A stretch of 64,000 nucleotides of DNA, from positions 1-64,000 of the forward strand of contig NZ_JADNYP010000012.1 in assembly GCF_015680705.1 (NCBI RefSeq), read 5' to 3'. The notes under the pieces are model-generated. The model had not been told where the DNA came from. It was given only the letters and a program-made list of their open reading frames with translations, and ran no database searches. This DNA is from Pseudomonas fulva. Its GTDB lineage: Bacteria > Pseudomonadota > Gammaproteobacteria > Pseudomonadales > Pseudomonadaceae. Positions 57,488 through 64,000 of this stretch are shown one piece after another. Each line of letters opens with the position of its first letter. The stretch's first letter is position 1. Both the position numbers and the translations under genes were made by a program.

Positions 57488-57727
57488 ATGTTTCACTTCA
57501 AATCGATCGGAACGCCATTGGTGCTGACCTTGGCGCTGGTCGCCACGGTCGGTTGCGACCAGGCGGAGCAGTCGGCTCGACAGATGATCGATCAGGCGGC
57601 GGAATCGGCCAGACAGGCCATCGACGAGACCCACCAGGCCGCGCAGCAGACGCTGAGCGAAGCCATCGGTGCGCCGGACAGGCAGGACAAGGACACCGAC
57701 CAGCCAGGCGACACCCAGGACATCTGA
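57488..57727 (+). CDS. Small lipoprotein
   Basis: A 79-residue protein with a lipoprotein signal (LVLTLALVATVGC, Cys23). The mature part is one amphipathic helical run with near-repeated units (QSARQMIDQAAESARQAIDE, THQAAQQTLSEA) and an acidic tail. GAGGG is five bases before the ATG. It lies 24 bases upstream of the TerC gene and probably shares its transcript. Function unknown. Confidence 0.8.
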   Translation: MFHFKSIGTPLVLTLALVATVGCDQAEQSARQMIDQAAESARQAIDETHQAAQQTLSEAIGAPDRQDKDTDQPGDTQDI

Positions 57728-57751
57728 CCTTCAACCGACACAGGATCGATC

Positions 57752-58504
57752 ATGGAATACTTGCTGGAACTCGCCTCGAGCCCGACCGCCTGGGTGGCAC
57801 TCGCCACCCTGGTCGCCATGGAAGTGGTGCTGGGCATCGACAACCTGATCTTCATCTCCATCCTCACCAACAAGCTGCCCGAAGCCTATCGTTCCAAAGC
57901 CCGGCGCATCGGCATCAGCATGGCCTTGGTCATGCGCCTGGCGCTGCTCAGCACCGTGGCCTGGATCGTCCAACTGACCGAGCCGGTCTTCGAGGTGTTC
58001 GGCCATGCCTTCTCCTGGAAGGACATGATTCTCATCGCCGGTGGCCTGTTCCTGCTCTGGAAGGCGACCAAGGAGATCCACGAAAGCGTCGACCCGCATG
58101 GCGCCAAGGAAGCGTCCAAGGCAGGATCCACCGTGACCCTGGGCTTCGCCGCGGCGATCGGCCAGATCCTGCTGCTGGACATCGTCTTCTCGATCGACAG
58201 CATCATCACCGCCGTTGGCATGACCGAGCATCTGCCGATCATGATCATCGCCGTGATCGTAGCCGTCGTCGTGATGCTGGTAGCCGCCGACCCGCTGGCC
58301 AGGTTCATCAATGACAACCCGACCGTGGTCATGCTGGCGCTGGGCTTCCTGATCATGATCGGCATGACCTTGATCGCCGAAGGTTTCGGCGCGCATGTGC
58401 CGAAGGGCTACGTGTACGCCGCCATGGCCTTCTCGACCGCCATCGAAGTGCTCAACATCCTGGCGCGTCGCGCCAGGCTGAAGAAGGAGGCGCCGCAAGA
58501 GTAG
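57752..58504 (+). CDS. TerC-family membrane protein
   Basis: A 250-residue membrane protein with about seven helices. The TerC signatures are [16 protein letters not shown] near residue 23 and [18 protein letters not shown] near 140, whose acidic residues within helices are thought to bind metal ions. Family members are linked to tellurite resistance and to manganese or metal loading during secretion. It is probably co-transcribed with the upstream small lipoprotein. No yybP-ykoY riboswitch was recognised upstream. Confidence 0.92.
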   Translation: MEYLLELASSPTAWVALATLVAMEVVLGIDNLIFISILTNKLPEAYRSKARRIGISMALVMRLALLSTVAWIVQLTEPVFEVFGHAFSWKDMILIAGGLFLLWKATKEIHESVDPHGAKEASKAGSTVTLGFAAAIGQILLLDIVFSIDSIITAVGMTEHLPIMIIAVIVAVVVMLVAADPLARFINDNPTVVMLALGFLIMIGMTLIAEGFGAHVPKGYVYAAMAFSTAIEVLNILARRARLKKEAPQE

Positions 58505-58714
58505 CGAAGACGTGGCCGGGAACACGCAGCTTCGCGCCGCCTGGACCGGCCAGGCTCGCCCTGGTCGGCTCGGACAGCGCCGGCCGGGCGGCCTTCTTCG
58601 TGAAAACCGATGCCGCCGCGGCGCAGGTGGGCTGTACCGAGACAGGCACGCGGCCTATCATGCCTGTCCCGCACCAGGTGCCGTGTGCCTGGCGCATCTA
58701 CAAAGCGAGTGCCC

Positions 58715-59407
58715 ATGCTGCCAGTTCTCTCCAAGCCTCTCGCCACTTTGCGCCGGCTGCTGCTGGCCTGTGTGACGGGCGCCATTGTGGCTGGCTGTTC
58801 CAGCCATCCTGTACTCCAGACCAAGGGCCTGCCGCAGCGGGTCGAAATCAGCAGCGTGCCCTTCTATCGCGGCCAGGCCAACCAGAGTGGAGCGATGGCC
58901 CTGGCGGCGATCCTGTCCCAGCAGGGTGTGCAAGTCACGCCAGGCCTGCTGGACGAGCCGCTGGGTCTGCCCGAACAGGTGGATTCGTTGCAGGCCAGCA
59001 TTGCTCGCGTAGCTCGCGACTACGGCATGGTCGTGTACCGGCTGGACGAACAGCTCGAGGCTTTGCTCGCCCAGGTGGCGGCTGGCAATCCGGTACTGTT
59101 GCGCTATCGGGAAGGCTCGTCGCTGTGGGGTGGACCCCGCTATGCGCTGCTGGTCGGCTATGACAGCTACAAGCAGCGCGTGGTGCTGCGTGCGGGCATG
59201 AATCGCCGGCAGATGATCGCGTTCGAGACATTCGCCCAGGCCTGGGCGCAAGAGGGCAGTTGGGCGGTGCTGGTGCAGCCGCCCCGGCAGCTACCGGCCC
59301 AGGTGGACCGGCAGCGCTGGCTGCGCGCCGCCGAGGAACTGGCGCGGGCCGGCCAGGAGCGTGCTGCACGGCAGGCGGTCAGCAGCCTTGGCACTGACCA
59401 CCGGTAA
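58715..59407 (+). CDS. C39-like lipoprotein without catalytic residues
   Basis: A 230-residue protein resembling the PA2778-type C39 cysteine-peptidase-like lipoproteins. The lipobox (AIVAGC) puts the acylated Cys at residue 28. The segment that normally holds the catalytic Cys (…QCGPAAL) reads ANQSGAMAL, with Ser58; the expected His in …HYAVVVGYD is Arg142 (GGPRYALLVGYD). A TPR-like C-terminus, common in the family, is shortened. It is therefore probably a non-catalytic homologue. The ATG at 58715 is chosen since it directly precedes the signal peptide. Confidence 0.75.
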   Translation: MLPVLSKPLATLRRLLLACVTGAIVAGCSSHPVLQTKGLPQRVEISSVPFYRGQANQSGAMALAAILSQQGVQVTPGLLDEPLGLPEQVDSLQASIARVARDYGMVVYRLDEQLEALLAQVAAGNPVLLRYREGSSLWGGPRYALLVGYDSYKQRVVLRAGMNRRQMIAFETFAQAWAQEGSWAVLVQPPRQLPAQVDRQRWLRAAEELARAGQERAARQAVSSLGTDHR

Positions 59408-59416
59408 GGCCGAGGG

Positions 59417-60700
59417 TCAGACGCCCAGGCGGTCGCGCAGGCTGTAGTACCAGGCGCCCAGGGCGCTGAACGGGACACGCAACAGCTGGCCGCCAGGGAA
59501 GGGGTAGTGCGGCAGGCTGGCGAAGGCATCGAAACGCTCGGCCTGGCCGCGCAGGGCCTCGGCCAGTACCTTGCCGGCCAGATGCGTATAGGTCACGCCG
59601 TGACCACTGCAGCCTTGGGAGTAGTAGATGTTGTCGCCCAGGCGACCGACCTGCGGCAGGCGCGACAGGGTCAGCAGGAAGTTGCCGGTCCAGGCGTAGT
59701 CGATCTTCACGTTCTTGAGCTGCGGGAACGCCTTGAGCATCTTCGGTCGGATGATCGCCTCGATGTTCGCCGGGTCACGCGCACCGTAGACCACGCCGCC
59801 GCCGAAGATCAGGCGCTTGTCGCTGGTCAGCCGATAGTAGTCGAGCAGGTAGTTGCAGTCTTCGACGCAGTAGTCCTGCGGCAACAGCGAACGGGCCAGC
59901 TCGTCCCCCAGTGGTTCGGTGGTGATCACTTGGGTGCCGCATGGCATGGACTTGGCTGCCAGTTCAGGTACCAGGTTGCCCAGGTAGGCATTACCAGCGA
60001 CGATGATGAACTTGGCGCGCACGCGGCCCTGCGGGGTGTGCACCACCGGATTGGCGCCGCGCTCGATACGCACCGCCGGAGTCTGTTCATAGATGGTGCC
60101 GCCGAGCGATTCGACCGCTGCCGCCTCGCCAAGCGCCAGGTTGAGCGGGTGGATGTGGCCGCCGCTCATGTCCAGCATGCCACCGACATAGTTGTCGCAA
60201 GCCACCACCTCGCGGATACGCTTGCGGTCCAGCAGCTCCAGCTGGTTGTGACCGAACCGTTCCCAGAGACGCTTCTGCGATTCCAGGTGCCCCATCTGAC
60301 GAGTGCTGAGCGCGGCGAACACGCCGCCATCCTTCAGGTCGCACTGGATATTGTAGCGAGCTACCCGATCACGGATGATGCGGCCGCCCTCGAAGGCCAT
60401 CTCGCCGAGCAGCTGCGCCTGGCGCGCGCCCACGGTACGTTCGATGACATCGATGTCACGGCTGTAGCTGTTGACGATCTGGCCACCATTGCGACCAGAC
60501 GCGCCGAAGCCGACCTTGGCGGCCTCGACCAAGGTGACCTTGAAGCCGTTCTCGAGCAGGAACAGGGCGCTGGAGAGGCCGGTATAGCCTGCGCCGATGA
60601 TGCAGATGTCGGTTTCTACCTCGCCCTGCAGCGCCGGACGGGCTGGCACCGGGTTCGCCGAGGCGGCGTAGTAGGACTGGGGATAAGAAGTATGAGCCAT
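59417..60700 (-). CDS. puuB: Gamma-glutamylputrescine oxidase-like flavoprotein
   Basis: A 427-residue DAO-type FAD oxidoreductase. The FAD site is IIGAGYTGLSSALFL at ~34–48, followed by GFGASGRNGGQI; the C-terminus has YYSQGCSGHGVTYT. This pattern matches PuuB/OrdL enzymes that oxidise gamma-glutamylputrescine in putrescine breakdown. It stands alone here, without puuA or puuC, so the substrate is a family-level assignment. Confidence 0.85.
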   Translation of the reverse strand: MAHTSYPQSYYAASANPVPARPALQGEVETDICIIGAGYTGLSSALFLLENGFKVTLVEAAKVGFGASGRNGGQIVNSYSRDIDVIERTVGARQAQLLGEMAFEGGRIIRDRVARYNIQCDLKDGGVFAALSTRQMGHLESQKRLWERFGHNQLELLDRKRIREVVACDNYVGGMLDMSGGHIHPLNLALGEAAAVESLGGTIYEQTPAVRIERGANPVVHTPQGRVRAKFIIVAGNAYLGNLVPELAAKSMPCGTQVITTEPLGDELARSLLPQDYCVEDCNYLLDYYRLTSDKRLIFGGGVVYGARDPANIEAIIRPKMLKAFPQLKNVKIDYAWTGNFLLTLSRLPQVGRLGDNIYYSQGCSGHGVTYTHLAGKVLAEALRGQAERFDAFASLPHYPFPGGQLLRVPFSALGAWYYSLRDRLGV

Positions 60701-60859
60701 GCTCGCTGGACCTCGTGTTTTATATTTTTAACGAATGCGCCGATGCTATCAATAATAATAAACACCGGCTAGTCATCCGTTGAAAATCCCCGATGGACGC
60801 GCTTTCCCCTGGCTGCGGAGAATCTTTTCAGATTCAGTGGGTTAGCCTTGAAAAAAATG

Positions 60860-60887
60860 TTGACAGCGATTTTGGAACGCGTAGAAT
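60860..60887 (+). promoter_or_regulatory. Promoter of first tRNA-Val
   Basis: TTGACA (60860–60865), a 16-base spacer and TAGAAT (60882–60887). Transcription would begin near 60894, eight bases before the tRNA. Confidence 0.8.
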
Positions 60888-60901
60888 GCGCCCTCATCGA
60901 C

Positions 60902-60978
60902 AGGCACATAGCTCAGTTGGTTAGAGCACCACCTTGACATGGTGGGGGTCGTTGGTTCGAGTCCAATTGTGCCTACCA
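60902..60978 (+). tRNA. tRNA-Val (anticodon GAC), copy 1
   Basis: A 77-base tRNA with encoded CCA. Acceptor AGGCACA pairs with TGTGCCT; the anticodon stem CCACC/GGTGG encloses a loop with GAC; the T-loop is GGTTCGAGTCC. The sequence is identical to the copy at 61736–61812. Confidence 0.96.
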
Positions 60979-61005
60979 AACGAAGTCCCGGTTTCCGGGC
61001 AGCTG

Positions 61006-61034
61006 AAGGGCGATCCGAAAGGGTCGCCCTTTTT
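61006..61034 (+). terminator. Terminator after tRNA-Val copy 1
   Basis: AGGGCGATCC (61007–61016) pairs with GGGTCGCCCT (61021–61030) through a GAAA loop, followed by TTTT. Confidence 0.88.
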
Positions 61035-61199
61035 GTTCGTGCGCCAGGCATGGCGCGTTGCGCGTAAGCGCAATCCCTTGGCTATGCCTGATTCGTCGTT
61101 ACCTTGCCTGCGGCCACGTGGGGGCTATCTACTCGCCGTCTCGGGTTTCCCGGCGCGCCTGTGGCGGGCCGGCGATCTATACGGGGCTGGCGCTTGCCA

Positions 61200-61601
61200 T
61201 TCTTGGGTAGCGTGCTGCTACTTTTGCTGGCTTCGGGATTCAGCGTCCTGGTCCCGTACGTCATGTTCAGCCTGGTCGAGACGGGCCAGGCATCGATGAT
61301 CATTCTAGGGATTTCCCTGACCAAGGTGTTTTCCTCGGCCTTCTGTGCCGTCATCGCCGGCTACATCGTCAACGTGTTCCCGGTGTATCAACGTTATTCC
61401 GGCATCTCTCTGGCCTGCCAGGCCTGCGGGGCACTGATCGGCGGCACCACACCTATGGTCGGTACCTTGATCGCAGGGCAGGCGGGCGGGCAATGGTGGC
61501 CGCTTGCAATGTTCTACTCGTTGCTGGCGCTGGCGTCGTTCCTCTGTGTCCTGTTGCTGGTGCGTCGACAGCAAGCGGGGATGACTCCAGCGTATTGCTG
61601 A
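61200..61601 (+). pseudogene. MFS transporter C-terminal remnant
   Basis: An open frame covers only the last third of a major-facilitator protein of the metabolite:H+ symporter type. Helices such as FLGSVLLLLLASGFSVLV and the segment YQRYSGISLAC…IGGTTPMVGTLIAG are recognisable. The in-frame ATG at 61104 precedes ~30 residues unrelated to the family, and no ribosome site is present. The N-terminal nine helices are missing. It lies exactly between two identical tRNA genes, suggesting debris from an integration or duplication. Confidence 0.7.
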
Positions 61602-61692
61602 GTTCATCAGGCGCCGGCCCAAGACACGTTCCGGCTGGCGCGCGAGCGTTCGTCGCTGTTCGCAAAGCTTCTGATTTTTTTGAAAAAAATGC

Positions 61693-61721
61693 TTTACAAC
61701 TTAGCCCATCGCTCTTAATAT
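61693..61721 (+). promoter_or_regulatory. Promoter of second tRNA-Val
   Basis: TTTACA (61693–61698), a 17-base spacer and TAATAT (61716–61721). Its sequence differs from the first copy's promoter, so the duplicated unit does not include the promoter. Confidence 0.78.
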
Positions 61722-61735
61722 GCGCGCCACACGAC

Positions 61736-61812
61736 AGGCACATAGCTCAGTTGGTTAGAGCACCACCTTGACATGGTGGGGGTCGTTGGTTCGAGTCCAA
61801 TTGTGCCTACCA
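61736..61812 (+). tRNA. tRNA-Val (anticodon GAC), copy 2
   Basis: Identical over all 77 bases to the copy at 60902–60978, including encoded CCA. It has its own promoter and terminator. Confidence 0.96.
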
Positions 61813-61816
61813 AATT

Positions 61817-61848
61817 GAAAAGGGCGATCTGAAAAGATCGCCCTTTTT
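61817..61848 (+). terminator. Terminator after tRNA-Val copy 2
   Basis: AAAAGGGCGATCT (61818–61830) pairs perfectly with AGATCGCCCTTTT (61835–61847) through a GAAA loop, then T. It resembles the terminator of the first copy (AGGGCGAT core). Confidence 0.9.
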
Positions 61849-62002
61849 GCGTTTGCCTGCCCGGTGGCTGCGGCCCTGTGTCGCGTTCACGCTCCAGGAT
61901 CCTTGTGCCGCCTGGCTTGCGCCTGCGGAGGCGGCCTCACCTGGCAGCGCTGCGGACCTGGCGCATGGTAGAATCGCCGGCTTCCAACAAGGAGATATTC
62001 GC

Positions 62003-62572
62003 GTGCGCAAACTCGCGGTGGTAATGGCAATGCTGGTTCTGGCTGGCTGTGACAATGAAGTCGAAGGTGTACACAAGCAGGTCGCGCAAAACCTGCGCAA
62101 TCCCGAGACCGCCAAGTTCGCCAACGTGCGGATTTCTCCCGAGGGCACAATCTGCGGCCAGTTCCGGGGCAAGGACGATGCCGGCCAGTACGAGGCGTAC
62201 CGCAGCTATGTCGCCATCAGGCAGGGTGCGCAGTACCGCATCATCGTCGATACCACCGGCGACAATCTGGAGATCCGCGAGGTCTGCGGCGGGGCCGCGT
62301 TGCAGCGCCGGGCCGAAGCGCTAGCCGACCAGCCGGCGCCGCAAGGCTGGGATGTCGAGATCATCCAGGGTGCCAACATGGGCGCCCTCACCGACATGAC
62401 TGCCCGCCTGCTCGAGAAGGGCATTCCTTCGTCCGTCGAGTATCGCGAAGGCCGGCCGATAGTGTTGATGGGGCCGTTCCCGAGCAAGGCCGAGGCCGAG
62501 GCGCGCAGGGCCGACGTCATGGCTCGCCTTGGAACCGACTCGATCGTCATCCAGCACGGCGCAACACGCTGA
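62003..62572 (+). CDS. Lipoprotein with SPOR-like C-terminus
   Basis: A 189-residue lipoprotein. The signal KLAVVMAMLVLAGC gives acylated Cys at about residue 14. A central domain (VHKQVAQNLRNPETAKFANVR…GTICGQFRGKDDAGQY) resembles small proteins of unknown function. The C-terminus (EVEIIQGANMGALTDMTARL-like, then VLMGPFPSKAEAEARRADV) has the shape of a SPOR peptidoglycan-binding domain. The start is a GTG at 62003, eight bases after AAGGAG. It is probably an outer-membrane or septal lipoprotein; role inferred. Confidence 0.8.
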   Translation: MRKLAVVMAMLVLAGCDNEVEGVHKQVAQNLRNPETAKFANVRISPEGTICGQFRGKDDAGQYEAYRSYVAIRQGAQYRIIVDTTGDNLEIREVCGGAALQRRAEALADQPAPQGWDVEIIQGANMGALTDMTARLLEKGIPSSVEYREGRPIVLMGPFPSKAEAEARRADVMARLGTDSIVIQHGATR

Positions 62573-62648
62573 AAACGCTGACAAGGCATGGTAAAACTCC
62601 TGCGCTCCCGGCTATGCTTGGGTTGGCAAGGCTGAGCAGGAGGGCCGC

Positions 62649-63074
62649 ATGTCTACGTTGGAAAGGGCGATCGCAGTAGCGGCCCGTGCCCATGAGGGGC
62701 AGTACGACAAGGGTGGTTCGTCCTATATCCTTCATCCGCTACGGGTGATGATGCGGGTGTCCACCCAGGAAGAGCGGATCGTCGCGGTCCTGCATGATGT
62801 CCTGGAGGACACCTCCATCACCCTGGCGGATCTGGCGCGTCAGGGTTTTCCCTTGAAGATTCTGGCTGCGCTTCTGGCGTTGAGCCGTCGTCGTGATGAA
62901 AGCTATGTGGATTTCGTCGTGCGGGTGGGCAGCGATCCGCTGGCGCGCGTGGTCAAGCTGGCCGATCTTGCCGATAACAGCGACCTGTCTCGCATCCCCT
63001 ATCCCGGGCCTGCCGACATGGCCAGGCTGGCGCGCTACAGCGAGGCCAGCGCCTATCTGCAGGCGCTGGCCTGA
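62649..63074 (+). CDS. Single-domain HD hydrolase, SpoT/MESH1-like
   Basis: A 141-residue protein consisting of one HD domain like the hydrolase part of SpoT and the small (p)ppGpp hydrolases (MESH1 type). The metal site residues are AHEGQYDKGG (His15), SYILHPLRV, VLHDVLEDT (His49/Asp50, Glu53/Asp54) and VKLADLADN. There is no synthetase, TGS or ACT domain. It may hydrolyse (p)ppGpp or a related nucleotide; activity is not proven by sequence. It lies between a lipoprotein gene and the convergent endonuclease. Confidence 0.85.
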   Translation: MSTLERAIAVAARAHEGQYDKGGSSYILHPLRVMMRVSTQEERIVAVLHDVLEDTSITLADLARQGFPLKILAALLALSRRRDESYVDFVVRVGSDPLARVVKLADLADNSDLSRIPYPGPADMARLARYSEASAYLQALA

Positions 63075-63077
63075 GCT

Positions 63078-63770
63078 TCAGCCGCAGGCCTTGAGGTCGA
63101 CCGGGCCGACGAAGTCGTTGCCATGGCCCATCAGGCACGCGACCCTTTGGTTGCGTTGCCGTTCCCAGGGCTGGACCGGATAGGTCCTGTTCCACGCTTC
63201 GAACAACTGGCGATCTTGCCTGGACAGGCGCAGGTCGTAGCGCTTGCTCATGTAGAAATAGGTTCGCGCGATCATGCCGCGAATCGACGGGCGCGGCATG
63301 ACCCTGCGTGCCTTGAAGTCGACCTGGGTCAGGCAGCTACCGTATTGCCCGCGCTGCTCGGGCAGCCAGCCGAAGCTGTAGTTGCTGCGATCGCCGTTGA
63401 CCTCGCCGATGCTTGGTACCAGGTTGTGCAGGTCGGCTTCGGCGCGTTCGAACACCTTGTCGTTGCGCGCGCAATTCTTGCGTCCGCCGTGTTGCCAGCA
63501 TTGGCGCTGGTGGCCGATCTCCCAGGCCGAGACGATATGTTCCCACTCGATGCGCGACGCGCGCTGGGCATTCTTGCGCGGTACATAGCCGCAAGCCTTC
63601 AGGTCGATCCGGTTACCCTGATACTTGCAGCCACAGTAGAACTCGGTGGACTGAGGTGCGTACAGCTTCCAGGCGACTTTCTTCGCTTCCTGAAAGGTCC
63701 GTGGCGCCTGCGCGTTGGCCAGGCTGGCGACCAGCGACAGGCATACAGCGGTCAAAAACGGAGCTCTCAT
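63078..63770 (-). CDS. endA: Periplasmic endonuclease I
   Basis: A 230-residue secreted nuclease. A signal peptide (~1–20, ending SLANA) precedes the mature enzyme. The beta-beta-alpha metal/His active site is RIEWEHIVSAW, followed by NLVPSIGEVNGDRSN and the cysteines of YCGCKY and CWQHGGRKNC, which form disulfides. EndA-type enzymes cut double-stranded DNA in the periplasm. It starts seven bases after the stop of the upstream DUF1654 gene, so the two are an operon. Confidence 0.94.
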   Translation of the reverse strand: MRAPFLTAVCLSLVASLANAQAPRTFQEAKKVAWKLYAPQSTEFYCGCKYQGNRIDLKACGYVPRKNAQRASRIEWEHIVSAWEIGHQRQCWQHGGRKNCARNDKVFERAEADLHNLVPSIGEVNGDRSNYSFGWLPEQRGQYGSCLTQVDFKARRVMPRPSIRGMIARTYFYMSKRYDLRLSRQDRQLFEAWNRTYPVQPWERQRNQRVACLMGHGNDFVGPVDLKACG

Positions 63771-63776
63771 GTGCGA

Positions 63777-64000
63777 TCAGTCTTCCTTCGTCACGGTCCA
63801 GAACAGCTGCACGCCACCGTCATCACGATGGGCGATGGTCACGTTGTCGTTCTCGGCGATTTCGGCGAGCAACGTTTCCCAGTCATTCGGGCATTCATGC
63901 TCCAGGCGATGGATCAACACCGCGCGGCTGCGTTGGGCGGCAGGGCTGTTGATGATCTTCTGGATGCGCGTGCCCAGTTGGCCATAGCTGGCTGGGGTGT
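63777..64000 (-). CDS. DUF1654 protein, partial at window end
   Basis: The C-terminal 74 codons of a gene whose start lies beyond the window. The visible part contains YGQLGTRIQKIINSPAAQ and DWETLLAEIAENDNVTI and ends VQLFWTVTKED, the pattern of DUF1654 proteins, small Pseudomonas proteins often near nuclease or DNA-damage genes. It precedes endA in the same operon. Function unknown. Confidence 0.82.
   Translation of the reverse strand, partial: TPASYGQLGTRIQKIINSPAAQRSRAVLIHRLEHECPNDWETLLAEIAENDNVTIAHRDDGGVQLFWTVTKED

Overview
The window is chromosomal DNA from a fluorescent pseudomonad, most likely the Pseudomonas putida group. The evidence is GC-rich coding bias, the metH–cti–acyltransferase–nfuA order, acnB next to a prpF remnant, a single-subunit CysI with its DUF934 partner, and two bacteriophytochromes. 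Taxonomy and synteny statements come from memory; no search was run.

Layout. 1–86 is a pure C/G homopolymer tract, probably an assembly artefact, running into the last codons of prpF. Where I would expect prpD there is an AT-richer accessory block (about 300–2963): a 2OG-Fe(II) oxygenase-like gene, a hydrophobic Gly/Ala-rich protein and a two-helix membrane protein. acnB, a DUF1289 gene, an IS630-type transposase remnant and a frameshifted GST follow. 8.1–18.9 kb carries queD, a patatin-like lipase, a PepSY-PepSY-regulator-kinase operon, an HPP/CBS membrane protein, LysR, a leucine-rich-repeat protein kinase, a zapE-like ATPase, DUF1810 and YdcH genes. tRNA-Gln(TTG) leads to a bacteriophytochrome, response regulator and hybrid kinase operon (19.4–24.6 kb), then a degraded spore-coat-U gene and a 1,446-residue LRR-NEL E3 ubiquitin ligase (25.2–29.6 kb), the most striking accessory gene.

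30–46.8 kb is core metabolism: sulfite reductase, a periplasmic binding protein, metH, cti, an acyltransferase, nfuA, nitronate monooxygenase, small conserved genes, galU and a glutathione reductase. A second bacteriophytochrome (47.0–49.3 kb), a 159-bp palindromic MITE-like element, a TauE/SafE permease and an amino-acid-type chemoreceptor follow. ahpC–ahpF, YceH, an NhaR-like regulator, TerC, a C39-like protein without its catalytic residues and puuB lead to two identical tRNA-Val(GAC) genes flanking a transporter remnant. The window ends with a SPOR-like lipoprotein, an HD hydrolase, endonuclease I and a partial DUF1654 gene.

Themes: red-light sensing (two phytochromes, no heme oxygenase in view), peroxide and thiol stress (ahpCF, gor, nfuA), sulfur and methionine metabolism (cysI, metH), membrane adaptation (cti), and eukaryote-like modules (LRR kinase, NEL ligase). 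No CRISPR array, prophage or complete insertion sequence was seen.
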